DNA of 37,020 nucleotides from Thiogranum sp. (GTDB lineage Bacteria > Pseudomonadota > Gammaproteobacteria > DSM-19610), in assembly GCA_024102665.1 (NCBI GenBank), contig JAGFJP010000139.1, positions 1 through 37,020 on the forward strand, in the 5' to 3' direction. Of the stretch, positions 1 to 8,292 are shown piece by piece (the first letter of the stretch is position 1; every line of letters starts with the position of its first letter). The translations under genes and the position numbers were made by a program. The notes under the pieces were generated by a model. It ran no database searches. It saw nothing but the letters and a program-made list of their open reading frames with translations, and was not told where the DNA came from.

Positions 1-2
1 CG

Positions 3-1280
3 GCCGCGCCCCGCGACGCTGCACCCGCGTCACCGCCGCAGCACCGCGCCCAGGCGCCGGCTGCGCGCAGCACCGCTGTGCATCGACCCGATCGCTCGAA
101 CCGTTATGGTGCCCGGCCCGGAGAAGTCAGGCTGGCAGTCAGGTATGGCGCGCTTGTCCTGGTGGCGCTGGTCGTTTCCGCCATGCGAACCGGGTTCGAA
201 AGCGATGCCGGCGACGGCGATGCAGTTTTCGCTGTTTATCCGGAAACGTCGAGGTCAACGGTTGCACAGTCACCGACAAAGGAAAATGCCGGCGCCACTG
301 AAATCGACACCGGCCGTCAGGCGCAGGCGCGGCCGGTTATCGATATCCCCGAGCATGTAGCCGCCAACCGGAAGGATTCCCGCGAACCGCAGGCATCTGC
401 AGTCGCACAGATTCCCGCGGCTGCAGAGTTGCACCCTGCGCCGCAACCGCCGGCGATGCACCGCCAGGCGACCGAAAGCGCTCGGGACGTGACCCCCGGC
501 AGCACGGCGCTCCCGGCACCGGCACAACAGCCCGAGCCTTTATCAGAGAACAGTCAGGTAGCGCTCGCGGACAATGTCGATCCTCTGCCGCAAACGATAA
601 CCCCGCCGGTGGCGGATGCAGCGCTGACAGATGAACCGGTGTCGCGCCCGGCCGAGGTCGAGTTTGCCAGCGAAGAGGTGGCGGAAACCACCGCACCGGA
701 GCCAGTCGCGGAACAGGAACCGCAGGCGAATGGCGAGGATAGCGCGACTCCGTCGGCCGCGGACCTGCGTCAGCAGAAAATCGATGATCTGCTTGCCCGC
801 GGCCACCAGGCGCTGCGGGAAGAGCGGTTGCTGATCCCTGCAGACAACAATGCGTATAACTATTTCCGCGAAGTTCTGGGTATGGACCCGGACAACACCG
901 CAGCGCGCGACGGCATCGAGCGCATCGTCCGGCGCTACGCGCTGTTTGCCAAACGCGCCCTGGACCGCCACGACGAAGCAAAAACCCGGCAGTATATCGA
1001 ACGCGGACTGCGCGTCCGGGCGGACGACAGACAACTGCTGTCGTTGCAGCACAACCTGGATACCTGGCTGGCCCGGCTGGAAGAGGAAGCAAGACAGATC
1101 CCTGAGCTTCCGCCGCCTCCTCCCCTGCCCACCACCGCATCGCAGGGACAGCCGAACGATTTCATTGCGCGTCTGAAAGCGTTTTTCACGCAGGGGCGGA
1201 ACACCGGTCAGGACGATACCGGGCAGGACGCACGGCACGCCGTTTCCGTCGAGGACCGCGGTCAGCCTGTGCCGCGCTGA
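3..1280 (+). CDS. Membrane-anchored protein with Pro/Ala-rich linker and TPR-like C-terminal domain (5' end outside window)
   Basis: The frame is open to the left edge. The first 25 codons encode the same Pro/Ala-rich composition as the rest, so the true start probably lies upstream; a GTG at 78 is the first internal start and would leave about 400 residues. Counting from that GTG, residues 19-36 form one hydrophobic membrane segment. Then comes a long linker rich in Ala, Pro, Glu and Gln (about 40-235), followed by a helical region at about 235-345 with TPR-like spacing (motifs NAYNYFREVLGMDP and AKTRQYIERGLRVRADD) and a proline-rich tail. This fits a single-pass inner-membrane protein with a cytoplasmic N-terminus and a periplasmic helical domain. 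Similar tails occur in gammaproteobacterial kinases and ExeA-like ATPases, but the N-terminal domain that would decide is outside the window. Function unknown. It ends 19 bases before the convergent peptidase gene. Confidence 0.6.
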   Translation, partial: AAPRDAAPASPPQHRAQAPAARSTAVHRPDRSNRYGARPGEVRLAVRYGALVLVALVVSAMRTGFESDAGDGDAVFAVYPETSRSTVAQSPTKENAGATEIDTGRQAQARPVIDIPEHVAANRKDSREPQASAVAQIPAAAELHPAPQPPAMHRQATESARDVTPGSTALPAPAQQPEPLSENSQVALADNVDPLPQTITPPVADAALTDEPVSRPAEVEFASEEVAETTAPEPVAEQEPQANGEDSATPSAADLRQQKIDDLLARGHQALREERLLIPADNNAYNYFREVLGMDPDNTAARDGIERIVRRYALFAKRALDRHDEAKTRQYIERGLRVRADDRQLLSLQHNLDTWLARLEEEARQIPELPPPPPLPTTASQGQPNDFIARLKAFFTQGRNTGQDDTGQDARHAVSVEDRGQPVPR

Positions 1281-1299
1281 TCGCGGCGCGAACACGTGC

Positions 1300-4200
1300 T
1301 CATTGCCTGGTCTGCGTCACCTGATGCGGCACGTTCTTCAGACGGATTCGCCGATAGCCGGCACGCGCCGCGTCCCGGTCGTCCGCCGACTGCGCCGCAA
1401 GGCTGATCGCGAAGCCGGTTGAAAAGTCGAGATCCGCAACGTCGCCGCTCACCGCGATGGTTCCGGGATGGTCCAGGGAAGGGAAAGCACCGCAGGCTTC
1501 GTCAGTGTCACAGATGTAGCCGTCGTTGTTGTTGTCCGTGCCGGCGATGATCTGATAGTTGCCGGCGGGAACGTCAGGGATGCTGTAGAGATAGACACCA
1601 TTACTGATGTCGACCGCAACCTCGGCGACTGCGCTGAGCGTCGTTGCGTCGACCGCCAGCACATAATGCCGGCCCGCATCGCCGCTGTCCCCGGCACCGT
1701 CCACCTGCATGATCACCGGAACATTGACCGTGTTTTGCGACGAAGTGATCGTGATGGTTGCCACATAGGTACCGCTCGCCAAAGCGCCGCGATCGACCGT
1801 GACCTGGTAGGTGCCCAGGTTGTTTTCCTCGATGCTGAGCGCGTTCACCGTCAGCCACGCCGCGTCGTCGGTCGGCGGATCCGCGCTAAGCGCACCGCCG
1901 CCGCTATTGCTCACCGACAACACAACCGCGGTCCCGGCGACGCCCAGGTTCAGGGAACCCGGAGTCGCAGCCAGCACCGGATTCGCCGGCGTGGCACCGG
2001 CACCCTGCGCCGCGATAACCGCCTTGTGGGCATCGATCAATCCGTGGCCAAACAGATCGTCCCTCCCCGTTGCCCCGAGATCGCTGGTGAGGGCGCCACC
2101 CGCCAGCAAACTGTCCAGCTGCACGGGGGTCAGGGCGGGATCGATCGATTTCATAAGGGCCGCGACGCCGGCCATGTGCGGAGCGGCCATGGATGTGCCC
2201 TGGGAAAACCGGTAGTTCATCACCAGGCCGCCACCGGAATCGTCGCCGATCGTGCTCAGCACTCCGTCCCCGTAACCGTCGCCGTTCTGATCGCTCAGCA
2301 TATTTCCCCCGGGAGCTGCGACGTCGACGTATGCCCCGTAGCTCGAATAGGGCGCGAGGTTTTTGTTCATATCGACTGCGCTCACGGACACGACCCCGTT
2401 GTAGGATGCCGGATACACCGGAACGCTGGTCGATTCATTACCCGCCGCGGCAACGACAATGACGCCCTGGTTCCGCGCCTGTGTATAGGTATCCTGCTCG
2501 GCCTGCGAGCTGCCCGTGCCACCCAGGCTCAGATTGATGATGTCGGCGCGGTCCGCCGGTACGGTGCCGGAGTCGTTGCCCAGCCCCGCGGCATAGCGCA
2601 CCGCTTGCTGGATGTCGTAGGACGTGCCGCCTCCCATGCCGAGCGCGCGCAACGGCATGATGCTGGCATTCCACGCAACGCCAGCCACGCCGGTTGCATT
2701 GTTGGTGGCCGCCGCGATGGTTCCGGCGACGTGGGTTCCGTGGAAACTCGATGCCGCGACAAGCCCGCCATCGCCGGGATCATCCGCGTCGTTGTCGATA
2801 CCGTCGCCGTCCAGCGCGCGCGCCGGCGAGCTGATAAAGTCGTACCCGGGTACCAGCTGCCCCTGCAGATCCGGGTGCGCGAGCAACACGCCGGTATCGA
2901 TCACGGCGACTGTGACATTGTTGCCGGTAGTGATGTCCCATGCGGTGGGCAGATTGATCAGCGGATAATGCCACTGCAGCGGGTAGAATTGATCGTTGGG
3001 AATGGTCGCCATCGAATGGCGAATGTAATTGGGCTCCGCGTAGAGCACATCCTTGCGCTTGCGCAGGGCCTTGAGGACGCGGATGGTATCTTTCTTCGCG
3101 CGCACCCGCGCGTCGCTGCTGCGCGCGACAAGCGCGGATTCGCCTCCCGCGTCGCTTTCGATGCTTAGCATGGCGAAAGCGCTCGCGCGGTTCGCCTCCC
3201 CCATTTGCATCAACATGGCACGCCCGGGTCCGCCGGCCTTTGCTGCAAGGCCGGTGGACTGGCTGCGCAGCTTCATGTCATTCGTCAAACCCGATGAAGA
3301 CGCGGAATCGCTGAAGCGCACGACGACATCGCCCGGCACGAACTCGTCACCGATGTGCAGGGCGTCGGCGGCCACGACGCCCGTGGCCTGGCTGATCGTC
3401 ATGACATAATTGGAAGCCCCGGAAAACGCATAGACCTCGATGAGAAAGGTTCCCGCTGCCGTCACGGTAAGCGATTCGGTCATACCCACGCCCTCGGAGC
3501 TGTTCAGCAGATTGCCGTCGGCGTCGCCCAGAAACAGATCCAGGTCTGCGCCGGCGAAGTCGCCGATATGCAGGGTGATGGTCTGGTTGGCGGCCAGGGT
3601 TACGCGATAGGTGTCGGACGCATCGCCGGTCAGCTGCGAGCGGCCGGGCGACCCGCTGCCCGGCTGGTTGACGTAACCACCCACAGTAACGGGATTCGGA
3701 ACCGGCTGCGCCATCGCAATGCCATCGTTGGTTGCATAAGCGGCCTCGGGATCGTTGACGTCGCTGTCGACAACCGTCCCGTCGGCCACCTGGATCGCGC
3801 CGCTCAGCGTCCACGGACCGTCGGTGATGAAATGCGCCGTCAGCAGACGGTCGCCGGTTGCAATGAACGTATAGTTGCTGCTGCTCGAGACCTCGACACC
3901 GCCTTCCGTCCAGTTGACAAAGGCGTAGCCTGCGGCGGGACTTGCAGTCAGGGTGACGCTGGCGCCGTGAGCGTAGCTGCCGGCACCGGCGATGCTGCCG
4001 CTCCCGGCGGGGCTGACGTCGCCACTCACGGCGTAAACATTGAGACTGAAGTTGGCGACCAGCGAGCGGGCGCCGGAGGCCGTGAAGGTATAGCTGCTGG
4101 CGTTCGAAACCTCGACACCGCCTTCCGTCCAGTTGAGGAAGCGATAGCCGGTAGCAGGAGTCGCCACCAGGGTGACCGCTTCGCCCGCAACGTGGCTACC

Positions 4201-4377
4201 CTGGCCGGCAGTCGATCCTCCCTGTGCCGGCGAAACGCTCACGCTTATTGTATAGCTCGTGACATTCGTGCTGTTGCTGTCGCTGGTGCTGTTGCTGCCT
4301 CCGCCACCACCACAGGCAGCGAGTGCAAGCAACACGGTGAATGCAAGGAACCGTTGCAGGCAGTTCAGTCGGTACAC
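1300..4377 (-). CDS. Subtilisin-like (S8) serine peptidase lipoprotein with N-terminal InlB-type repeats and PPC-like domain
   Basis: This is a predicted secreted, lipid-anchored serine endopeptidase of family S8. The GTG start follows an in-frame TGA by one codon, so no longer start exists. Residues 1-22 are a lipoprotein signal ending in the lipobox LAAC (Cys22), then a Gly/Ser/Asn spacer. Two related modules of about 70 residues (about 42-112 and 115-184, each with NWTEGGVEVS) resemble divergent InlB B-repeats. A PPC-like beta domain lies at about 250-332 and a propeptide-like segment at about 345-465. The catalytic domain (about 475-790) has Asp494 (VIDTGV), His546 (HGTHVAG), oxyanion Asn647 (AAGNES) and Ser729 (GTSMAAPH), so the triad is complete. 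Asp-rich loops at 523-537 and 695-705 look calcium-binding. The C-terminus holds a BACON-like Ig fold (about 800-892) and a last domain with DNNNDGYICD. At 1,025 residues it is much longer than a bare subtilisin. The substrate is not predictable. Confidence 0.9.
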   Translation of the reverse strand: MYRLNCLQRFLAFTVLLALAACGGGGGSNSTSDSNSTNVTSYTISVSVSPAQGGSTAGQGSHVAGEAVTLVATPATGYRFLNWTEGGVEVSNASSYTFTASGARSLVANFSLNVYAVSGDVSPAGSGSIAGAGSYAHGASVTLTASPAAGYAFVNWTEGGVEVSSSSNYTFIATGDRLLTAHFITDGPWTLSGAIQVADGTVVDSDVNDPEAAYATNDGIAMAQPVPNPVTVGGYVNQPGSGSPGRSQLTGDASDTYRVTLAANQTITLHIGDFAGADLDLFLGDADGNLLNSSEGVGMTESLTVTAAGTFLIEVYAFSGASNYVMTISQATGVVAADALHIGDEFVPGDVVVRFSDSASSSGLTNDMKLRSQSTGLAAKAGGPGRAMLMQMGEANRASAFAMLSIESDAGGESALVARSSDARVRAKKDTIRVLKALRKRKDVLYAEPNYIRHSMATIPNDQFYPLQWHYPLINLPTAWDITTGNNVTVAVIDTGVLLAHPDLQGQLVPGYDFISSPARALDGDGIDNDADDPGDGGLVAASSFHGTHVAGTIAAATNNATGVAGVAWNASIMPLRALGMGGGTSYDIQQAVRYAAGLGNDSGTVPADRADIINLSLGGTGSSQAEQDTYTQARNQGVIVVAAAGNESTSVPVYPASYNGVVSVSAVDMNKNLAPYSSYGAYVDVAAPGGNMLSDQNGDGYGDGVLSTIGDDSGGGLVMNYRFSQGTSMAAPHMAGVAALMKSIDPALTPVQLDSLLAGGALTSDLGATGRDDLFGHGLIDAHKAVIAAQGAGATPANPVLAATPGSLNLGVAGTAVVLSVSNSGGGALSADPPTDDAAWLTVNALSIEENNLGTYQVTVDRGALASGTYVATITITSSQNTVNVPVIMQVDGAGDSGDAGRHYVLAVDATTLSAVAEVAVDISNGVYLYSIPDVPAGNYQIIAGTDNNNDGYICDTDEACGAFPSLDHPGTIAVSGDVADLDFSTGFAISLAAQSADDRDAARAGYRRIRLKNVPHQVTQTRQ
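3890..4136 (-). repeat. Intragenic direct repeat encoding two InlB-like modules
   Basis: A 28-base stretch at 3890-3917 recurs exactly at 4109-4136. The offset is 219 bases, or 73 codons, and both copies encode the NWTEGGVEVS core of the two N-terminal modules of the S8 peptidase. The flanking codons have diverged, so this looks like a past tandem duplication or exchange between modules. Confidence 0.75.
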
Positions 4378-4482
4378 CGCTCATTATCCCTGGTTGAAAC
4401 ATTGAGGAGTCTCTGACGAATGCTTCGTTGCGAGGCGCGTGGCACCGCGGCGATCTCCGGGCCGCTGATTCTGCGCTGCCGG

Positions 4483-4530
4483 ATTGCCGCGCTTCGCCCA
4501 CAGAACCGCTTCGGTTCCGGGCATCGCAAT
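4483..4530. repeat. Intergenic ATTGC...GCAAT palindromic element (copy 1)
   Basis: The element starts ATTGCCGCGCTTCG and ends GCATCGCAAT, with outer arms ATTGC and GCAAT. Inside is a perfect hairpin: GAACCG (4503-4508), loop CTT, CGGTTC (4512-4517). Related sequences occur between recQ and the glutamate dehydrogenase gene and between sufB and sufC. It lies in the divergent spacer between the peptidase and the GMC oxidoreductase and overlaps no convincing gene. Confidence 0.5.
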
Positions 4531-4660
4531 AAGGAAAAAACCAATCAGCCAGAGTTGACTCAAAGTATAAGACCCTTTTCTCTGAAAACCACCAGCCTTT
4601 TCCCCGCTTTCAGGCACCCGGGTCGTTACGCACTACCGACGACAGGTCGCAACGTTTATA

Positions 4661-4688
4661 TTGACACTGTGATTCGACAATACATTAT
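4661..4688 (+). promoter_or_regulatory. Candidate sigma70 promoter for the GMC oxidoreductase operon
   Basis: A perfect -35 TTGACA (4661-4666) is followed after 16 bases by CATTAT (4683-4688), a 4/6 match to the -10 consensus. Transcription would begin near 4695, about 80 bases before the chosen start codon. The rest of this 395-base divergent spacer holds the palindromic element at 4483-4530 and, for the minus strand, an isolated TATACT (4564-4569) without a good -35. I see no gene in it. Confidence 0.45.
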
Positions 4689-4772
4689 CTGCCCCGGCGT
4701 GACCGGGACCCGGGCGGAGCAACCATGGCCGGCACCGGATTCTGTCATCAACCGGCCCTCGAGGAGCCCGGG

Positions 4773-6356
4773 ATGTTCATAGGCGCAGCTGATTTACAGG
4801 AACAGCGGACCATCGATACCGACATATGCATTATCGGTTGTGGCGCCGCCGGTATCGCGATCGCCCGCAGCTTTCTCGGCACAAAGACCCGGGTGGCGAT
4901 TATCGAGGGCGGCGGATTCGAGTATGACGCGGAGAGCCAGGACATCTACAAGGGTTCGAATAGCGGTTTGCCGTACCCTCCACTCGACGTAACCCGTTTA
5001 CGCTACTTCGGCGGTTCCACGAACCACTGGGAGGGACAGGTCCGACCGTTTTCGGCGGCAGACTTTGAAACGCATGAATGGCTGCCGAACAGCGGCTGGC
5101 CCATCAAACTGCCGGACATCGAGCCGTATTACGAACAGGCTTTCAATATATGCATGTTTGGCAGCGGCACCTACCAGTGGGAGCGGGACTACTGGCTCAG
5201 GCAACTCGGCATAGCGCATTTCCTGCCCGACGAGAGGATCTTCGAGCTGGAGTTTTTTCAATGCATGAGGCGGGTGCAGCCGAGCTGGCAGAGTTTCGGC
5301 ACTTACGTTCGGGATGCGCTGGACAAGTCGGAGAATATTTCGGTCTATCTCGATCTGAATGTCATCGAACTGAACACCAGCGAACAGGGTGACGCCGTGT
5401 CCTCGGTGTCACTGGTCTCGAAATCGGGCAAACACCTGGCACTTCGCGCCCGGACCTTCGTGCTGGCCACGGGAGGCATCGAAAACGCCCGCCTGCTGCT
5501 GGTATCCAATACCACCGTCAAGGAAGGGATCGGCAACCGCAACGGGCTTGTTGGCCGTTTTTTCTGTGACCATCCCGTCGGACATGCGGGACGGCTGGTG
5601 ACAACGGAAAGGACGCCGATTGACAAGGCATTCGCCTGGCACACGACAGCATCGGGTTCCTGTTATACCGCCCAGCTTTCGCCGTCATTTGCATTCCGCA
5701 AGAAGCACCGGCTCGCCAATTGTTGCGTGCGTCTGCTGCCGGCTCCGCTGCCGCATTCGGCGGGTTCGGCCGCCGCGAAACATATCGTCGAAGCGCTCAG
5801 GCGCGGCGAATGGCCCGATAATCTGCTGAGCGAAATAGGCACGGTAATCACCGATCTCGATGCTCTTGTTGAACGCCAGTACCACAAGTTGCGTCATACC
5901 AGACCGGAATACTTCACGGTCTGGACACGGGTGGAACCGGTACCGAATTACGACAGCAGGGTCGCGCTGACCGATGAGAGGGACAGGTTCGGCAAGCCGC
6001 GTGTCGCGCTGAACTGGAAAGTCACCGATCTCACGCAGCACACAATGAACAGACTTGCGAACACCTTTGCAACCGAGGTGGGCCGTCTGCGCATCGGCAG
6101 GGTGCAGATCGACCCCGGCCTGGAAAATGACTGGGAAAATCACTTTCATGTGGGAAACCATCACATGTGCACGACACGCATGGCGGAAGATGAGCGAAAC
6201 GGCGTGGTCGATGCCGACTGCAAGGTGTTTTCGATGGACAACCTGTATATCGCGGGCAGTTCGGTTTTCAGTACCGCCGGCAGCGGCACGCCGACCCTGA
6301 CGCTGGTTGCGCTGGCATTGCGACTGGCAGATCACCTGAAAGGACTGCATGTATGA
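4773..6356 (+). CDS. GMC-family FAD-dependent oxidoreductase
   Basis: A flavoprotein that would oxidise a sugar, alcohol or related hydroxyl compound and pass electrons to an unknown acceptor. The N-terminus carries a Rossmann FAD motif GCGAAG (residues 22-27), followed by FGGSTNHWEG (79-88), the GMC segment near the flavin, and ATGGIENAR (232-240). The C-terminal GMC signature has NHHMCTTRM (462-470) with the conserved His pair, then GSSVFSTAGSGTPTLT. The Asn seen in many relatives (NPTLT) is Thr here, and the Gly usual after HHM is Cys. I chose the ATG preceded by GAGGAG, since relatives commonly begin MFIDA; an ATG 16 codons upstream also has a GGAG. It has no signal peptide of its own. 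The next gene overlaps by four bases (ATGA), implying coupled translation and a two-subunit enzyme. The substrate is unknown. Confidence 0.87.
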   Translation: MFIGAADLQEQRTIDTDICIIGCGAAGIAIARSFLGTKTRVAIIEGGGFEYDAESQDIYKGSNSGLPYPPLDVTRLRYFGGSTNHWEGQVRPFSAADFETHEWLPNSGWPIKLPDIEPYYEQAFNICMFGSGTYQWERDYWLRQLGIAHFLPDERIFELEFFQCMRRVQPSWQSFGTYVRDALDKSENISVYLDLNVIELNTSEQGDAVSSVSLVSKSGKHLALRARTFVLATGGIENARLLLVSNTTVKEGIGNRNGLVGRFFCDHPVGHAGRLVTTERTPIDKAFAWHTTASGSCYTAQLSPSFAFRKKHRLANCCVRLLPAPLPHSAGSAAAKHIVEALRRGEWPDNLLSEIGTVITDLDALVERQYHKLRHTRPEYFTVWTRVEPVPNYDSRVALTDERDRFGKPRVALNWKVTDLTQHTMNRLANTFATEVGRLRIGRVQIDPGLENDWENHFHVGNHHMCTTRMAEDERNGVVDADCKVFSMDNLYIAGSSVFSTAGSGTPTLTLVALALRLADHLKGLHV

Positions 6357-6757
6357 AGCATTTGACCCGCCGGCAGGCACTGGTTTATCTGGGCGGTATT
6401 GCTGCGGCGGGCTTCACCCCCGCAGCAACTGTCCAGGCTGCGCCTTCGCAGACCGTCGTGACGGCAGCGATGAAACTGTTCGCCAGACCGGAAACCCGGG
6501 CAAGCGCAGCGCTGATAGGACAGACCTATCTGCGTAGCCACCCTTGCGAGAACAACACCGAAACCTTGATACGCGCGCTCGACTTCATGGCCGGTTACGA
6601 CCTGGAACAGGGTGACACCGCGGTTCTGGCGCGATTGTATGCGCAACGCATAAGCCAGGACTTCGAGTCGGCTGACGTGGTCAATGTGGATGGATGGATA
6701 CTGTCGAAGACCGAGGCGCGCGTGTTCGGCCTGCTTGCGCTGCAGCAGACCGTGTGA
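6353..6757 (+). CDS. Small exported partner of the GMC oxidoreductase (Tat-like signal)
   Basis: A 134-residue protein whose start overlaps the oxidoreductase stop in ATGA. The N-terminus has a twin arginine (LTRRQALVYLGG), a hydrophobic stretch and an AxA-type cleavage region ending near QAA (about residue 30), so it resembles a Tat signal peptide. The mature part is helical and ends with DGWILSKTEARVFGLLAL; a W-x-L-S-x-T-E-A-R pattern is, from memory, common in small subunits beside GMC dehydrogenases. In bacterial FAD-dependent glucose dehydrogenase, the Tat-bearing small gamma subunit carries the signal-less catalytic subunit across the membrane. By analogy this protein may do the same for its neighbour; that is inference. 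It ends 24 bases from the convergent phosphatase-family gene. Confidence 0.75.
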   Translation: MKHLTRRQALVYLGGIAAAGFTPAATVQAAPSQTVVTAAMKLFARPETRASAALIGQTYLRSHPCENNTETLIRALDFMAGYDLEQGDTAVLARLYAQRISQDFESADVVNVDGWILSKTEARVFGLLALQQTV

Positions 6758-6781
6758 CGACTGCGTGCGTGCGCAGCAGGC

Positions 6782-7939
6782 TCAGCTGTCTGCGACAATC
6801 AGCGGCACCATCAGCTCATCTTCGCTCAGCCCGCCGTGCACGCCGATCAGATCGTAGCGCTTCTCCTGCGCCAGCCAGTCCTTGAGAATGTAATTGCGTT
6901 CCATGAGCAGCACACGATCGCCGATGCGCTGCGCCAGCCGCGGGTGCGCTTCGCCGAGACCGAACCAGCCGGCGTGGATCAGATCATCGGCACGCAATGA
7001 GCGGGCGATGCCGGCGAGTTCCTGTTCTACATACGCGTCGAAGCGATCCTCGCAGCCGGGGCGAAGGTAACAGTAGGCTGAGCGCGGCTCACCGCACAGC
7101 GGCAGCGACAGCATGTCGGCAAAACCGGGCAGATCATCGACACAGATGCGGTCTGTCGCCTTCGTGTCGATCTGGCCGTGGTCGGCGCACACTATCACCA
7201 GGGTATCGGTGCCGCGCACCTGCGCAAGGAACCGTTCGAAGGCGTGATCCAGTTCGATCAAATGCGCCTGCGCGGCGTCGCTGGCGATACCCTCGTGATG
7301 ACCGATACTGTCCAGTTCGGACCAGTAAACATAGACGAACTTGCGGCTGCCTTCGCGCAGGATGCGTGCGGTCTGCGCCAGCATCTCGCGCAGATTGCTG
7401 TAACTTATCAGCCGCGAACGCCCGAGATGCGCGACGTTGAAACCCGACCGCGCGATGAACGCCGGCGAAACCGTCCAGGCATCGACGCCTATACGGTTCG
7501 AAAACGGCCGGTGCGCGAACAGCATCCCGACATCGACGCCAGCGTCGGCCAGCGGGACGCCGCCGTAGCGCGGTTTGCCCGGCAACACCGCCAGCACGCT
7601 GCCCAGTTCCCGGAAGTACATATGCCAGCCGGTGAGCCCGTGTTGCTGCGGCGCGTCGCCGGTAAGGAAGCTGGTGACCGCCGACGCCGTGGTAGGTGGA
7701 TACACCGATGTCATGGCGCCCTGCAGGTGGGCGTTAAGACAGGCTGCCTGCGGATGCGCGCGCAGGTAATTGAAACCCAGGCCGTCGATCACCCACAGCA
7801 CCACTTGCCGGTGCGCAGCGACTTTCGCGGCGGGAAGCAGGGCTGACGGTGCATACGGGTGATCGGGACCCTCTAGCCCTTTTTGCAGCGACGCCATCAG
7901 GTTGACGATGCTGCCGCCATGGTAGTCTGGAAGTTGCAT
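6782..7939 (-). CDS. Alkaline phosphatase superfamily protein (nucleotide pyrophosphatase/phosphodiesterase-like)
   Basis: A 385-residue predicted phosphodiesterase or phosphatase with a two-metal active site. The expected ligands appear in order: Asp52 (WVIDGLG), a Thr nucleophile in PPTTAS (Thr83 or Thr84), Asp210 and His214 (SELDSIGHHEG), Asp253-His254 (CADHGQID) and a late His368 (GVHGGLS). This matches the type I phosphodiesterase/nucleotide pyrophosphatase branch better than classical alkaline phosphatase. There is no signal peptide, so it is probably cytoplasmic. An ATTCTA at 7945-7950 reads TAGAAT on the coding strand and could be a -10 element very close to the ATG, but no clear -35 accompanies it. 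The substrate is unknown. It stands alone and is convergent with the GMC operon. Confidence 0.85.
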   Translation of the reverse strand: MQLPDYHGGSIVNLMASLQKGLEGPDHPYAPSALLPAAKVAAHRQVVLWVIDGLGFNYLRAHPQAACLNAHLQGAMTSVYPPTTASAVTSFLTGDAPQQHGLTGWHMYFRELGSVLAVLPGKPRYGGVPLADAGVDVGMLFAHRPFSNRIGVDAWTVSPAFIARSGFNVAHLGRSRLISYSNLREMLAQTARILREGSRKFVYVYWSELDSIGHHEGIASDAAQAHLIELDHAFERFLAQVRGTDTLVIVCADHGQIDTKATDRICVDDLPGFADMLSLPLCGEPRSAYCYLRPGCEDRFDAYVEQELAGIARSLRADDLIHAGWFGLGEAHPRLAQRIGDRVLLMERNYILKDWLAQEKRYDLIGVHGGLSEDELMVPLIVADS

Positions 7940-8292
7940 GCCCCATTCTAGCCCGATACCAGCTGTGGCTTACACCGCTCTGCCCGGTGACTTCCGCCCA
8001 CGCCATTTCAGACCCCGGACTTCGATCCGAAGTGCAGTTGTCGACAGCCTGTCGCGAATGCGATTCCGCGTGCTTTATCGCACCATGGGTTTCCTATACT
8101 ATTCGCGCACAATCTACTGTCGCCTGGTTCGTTTCCGCCGCGCATGTGTTTGAGGGATTGCGGGGCGCAGGGGTAATCCGCTATTGCCCGGCATGGCGCG
8201 TTGCATCGCAATCAACCGGGATCCGCGGTAGCGAACCTGGTTTCACAGTGGACGCATAGCGCTCCGATTCCGCTCGAGCGCCGGTACGCCTT
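7940..8292. other. Divergent intergenic spacer, no gene recognised
   Basis: This 353-base spacer separates two divergent genes. Short reading frames here have no recognisable protein features. For the plus strand there is a -10-like TATACT (8095-8100) without a good -35. An imperfect palindrome at 8183-8212 (ATTGCCCGGC ... GCATCGCAAT) resembles the palindromic elements elsewhere in the window. No tRNA or small RNA was recognised. Confidence 0.5.

Noticed and set aside
1468-3168. A 566-codon plus-strand gene
   Set aside because: It is antisense to the S8 peptidase catalytic domain, with no recognisable protein motif; a GC-bias shadow.
4420-4782. A 120-codon plus-strand gene upstream of the GMC oxidoreductase
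   Set aside because: It runs across the palindromic element and the candidate promoter, has no protein features and overlaps the true start.
6761-6776. Terminator between the convergent GMC operon and phosphatase gene
   Set aside because: CTGCG and CGCAG can pair, but there is no T-tract and the stem is only five pairs.
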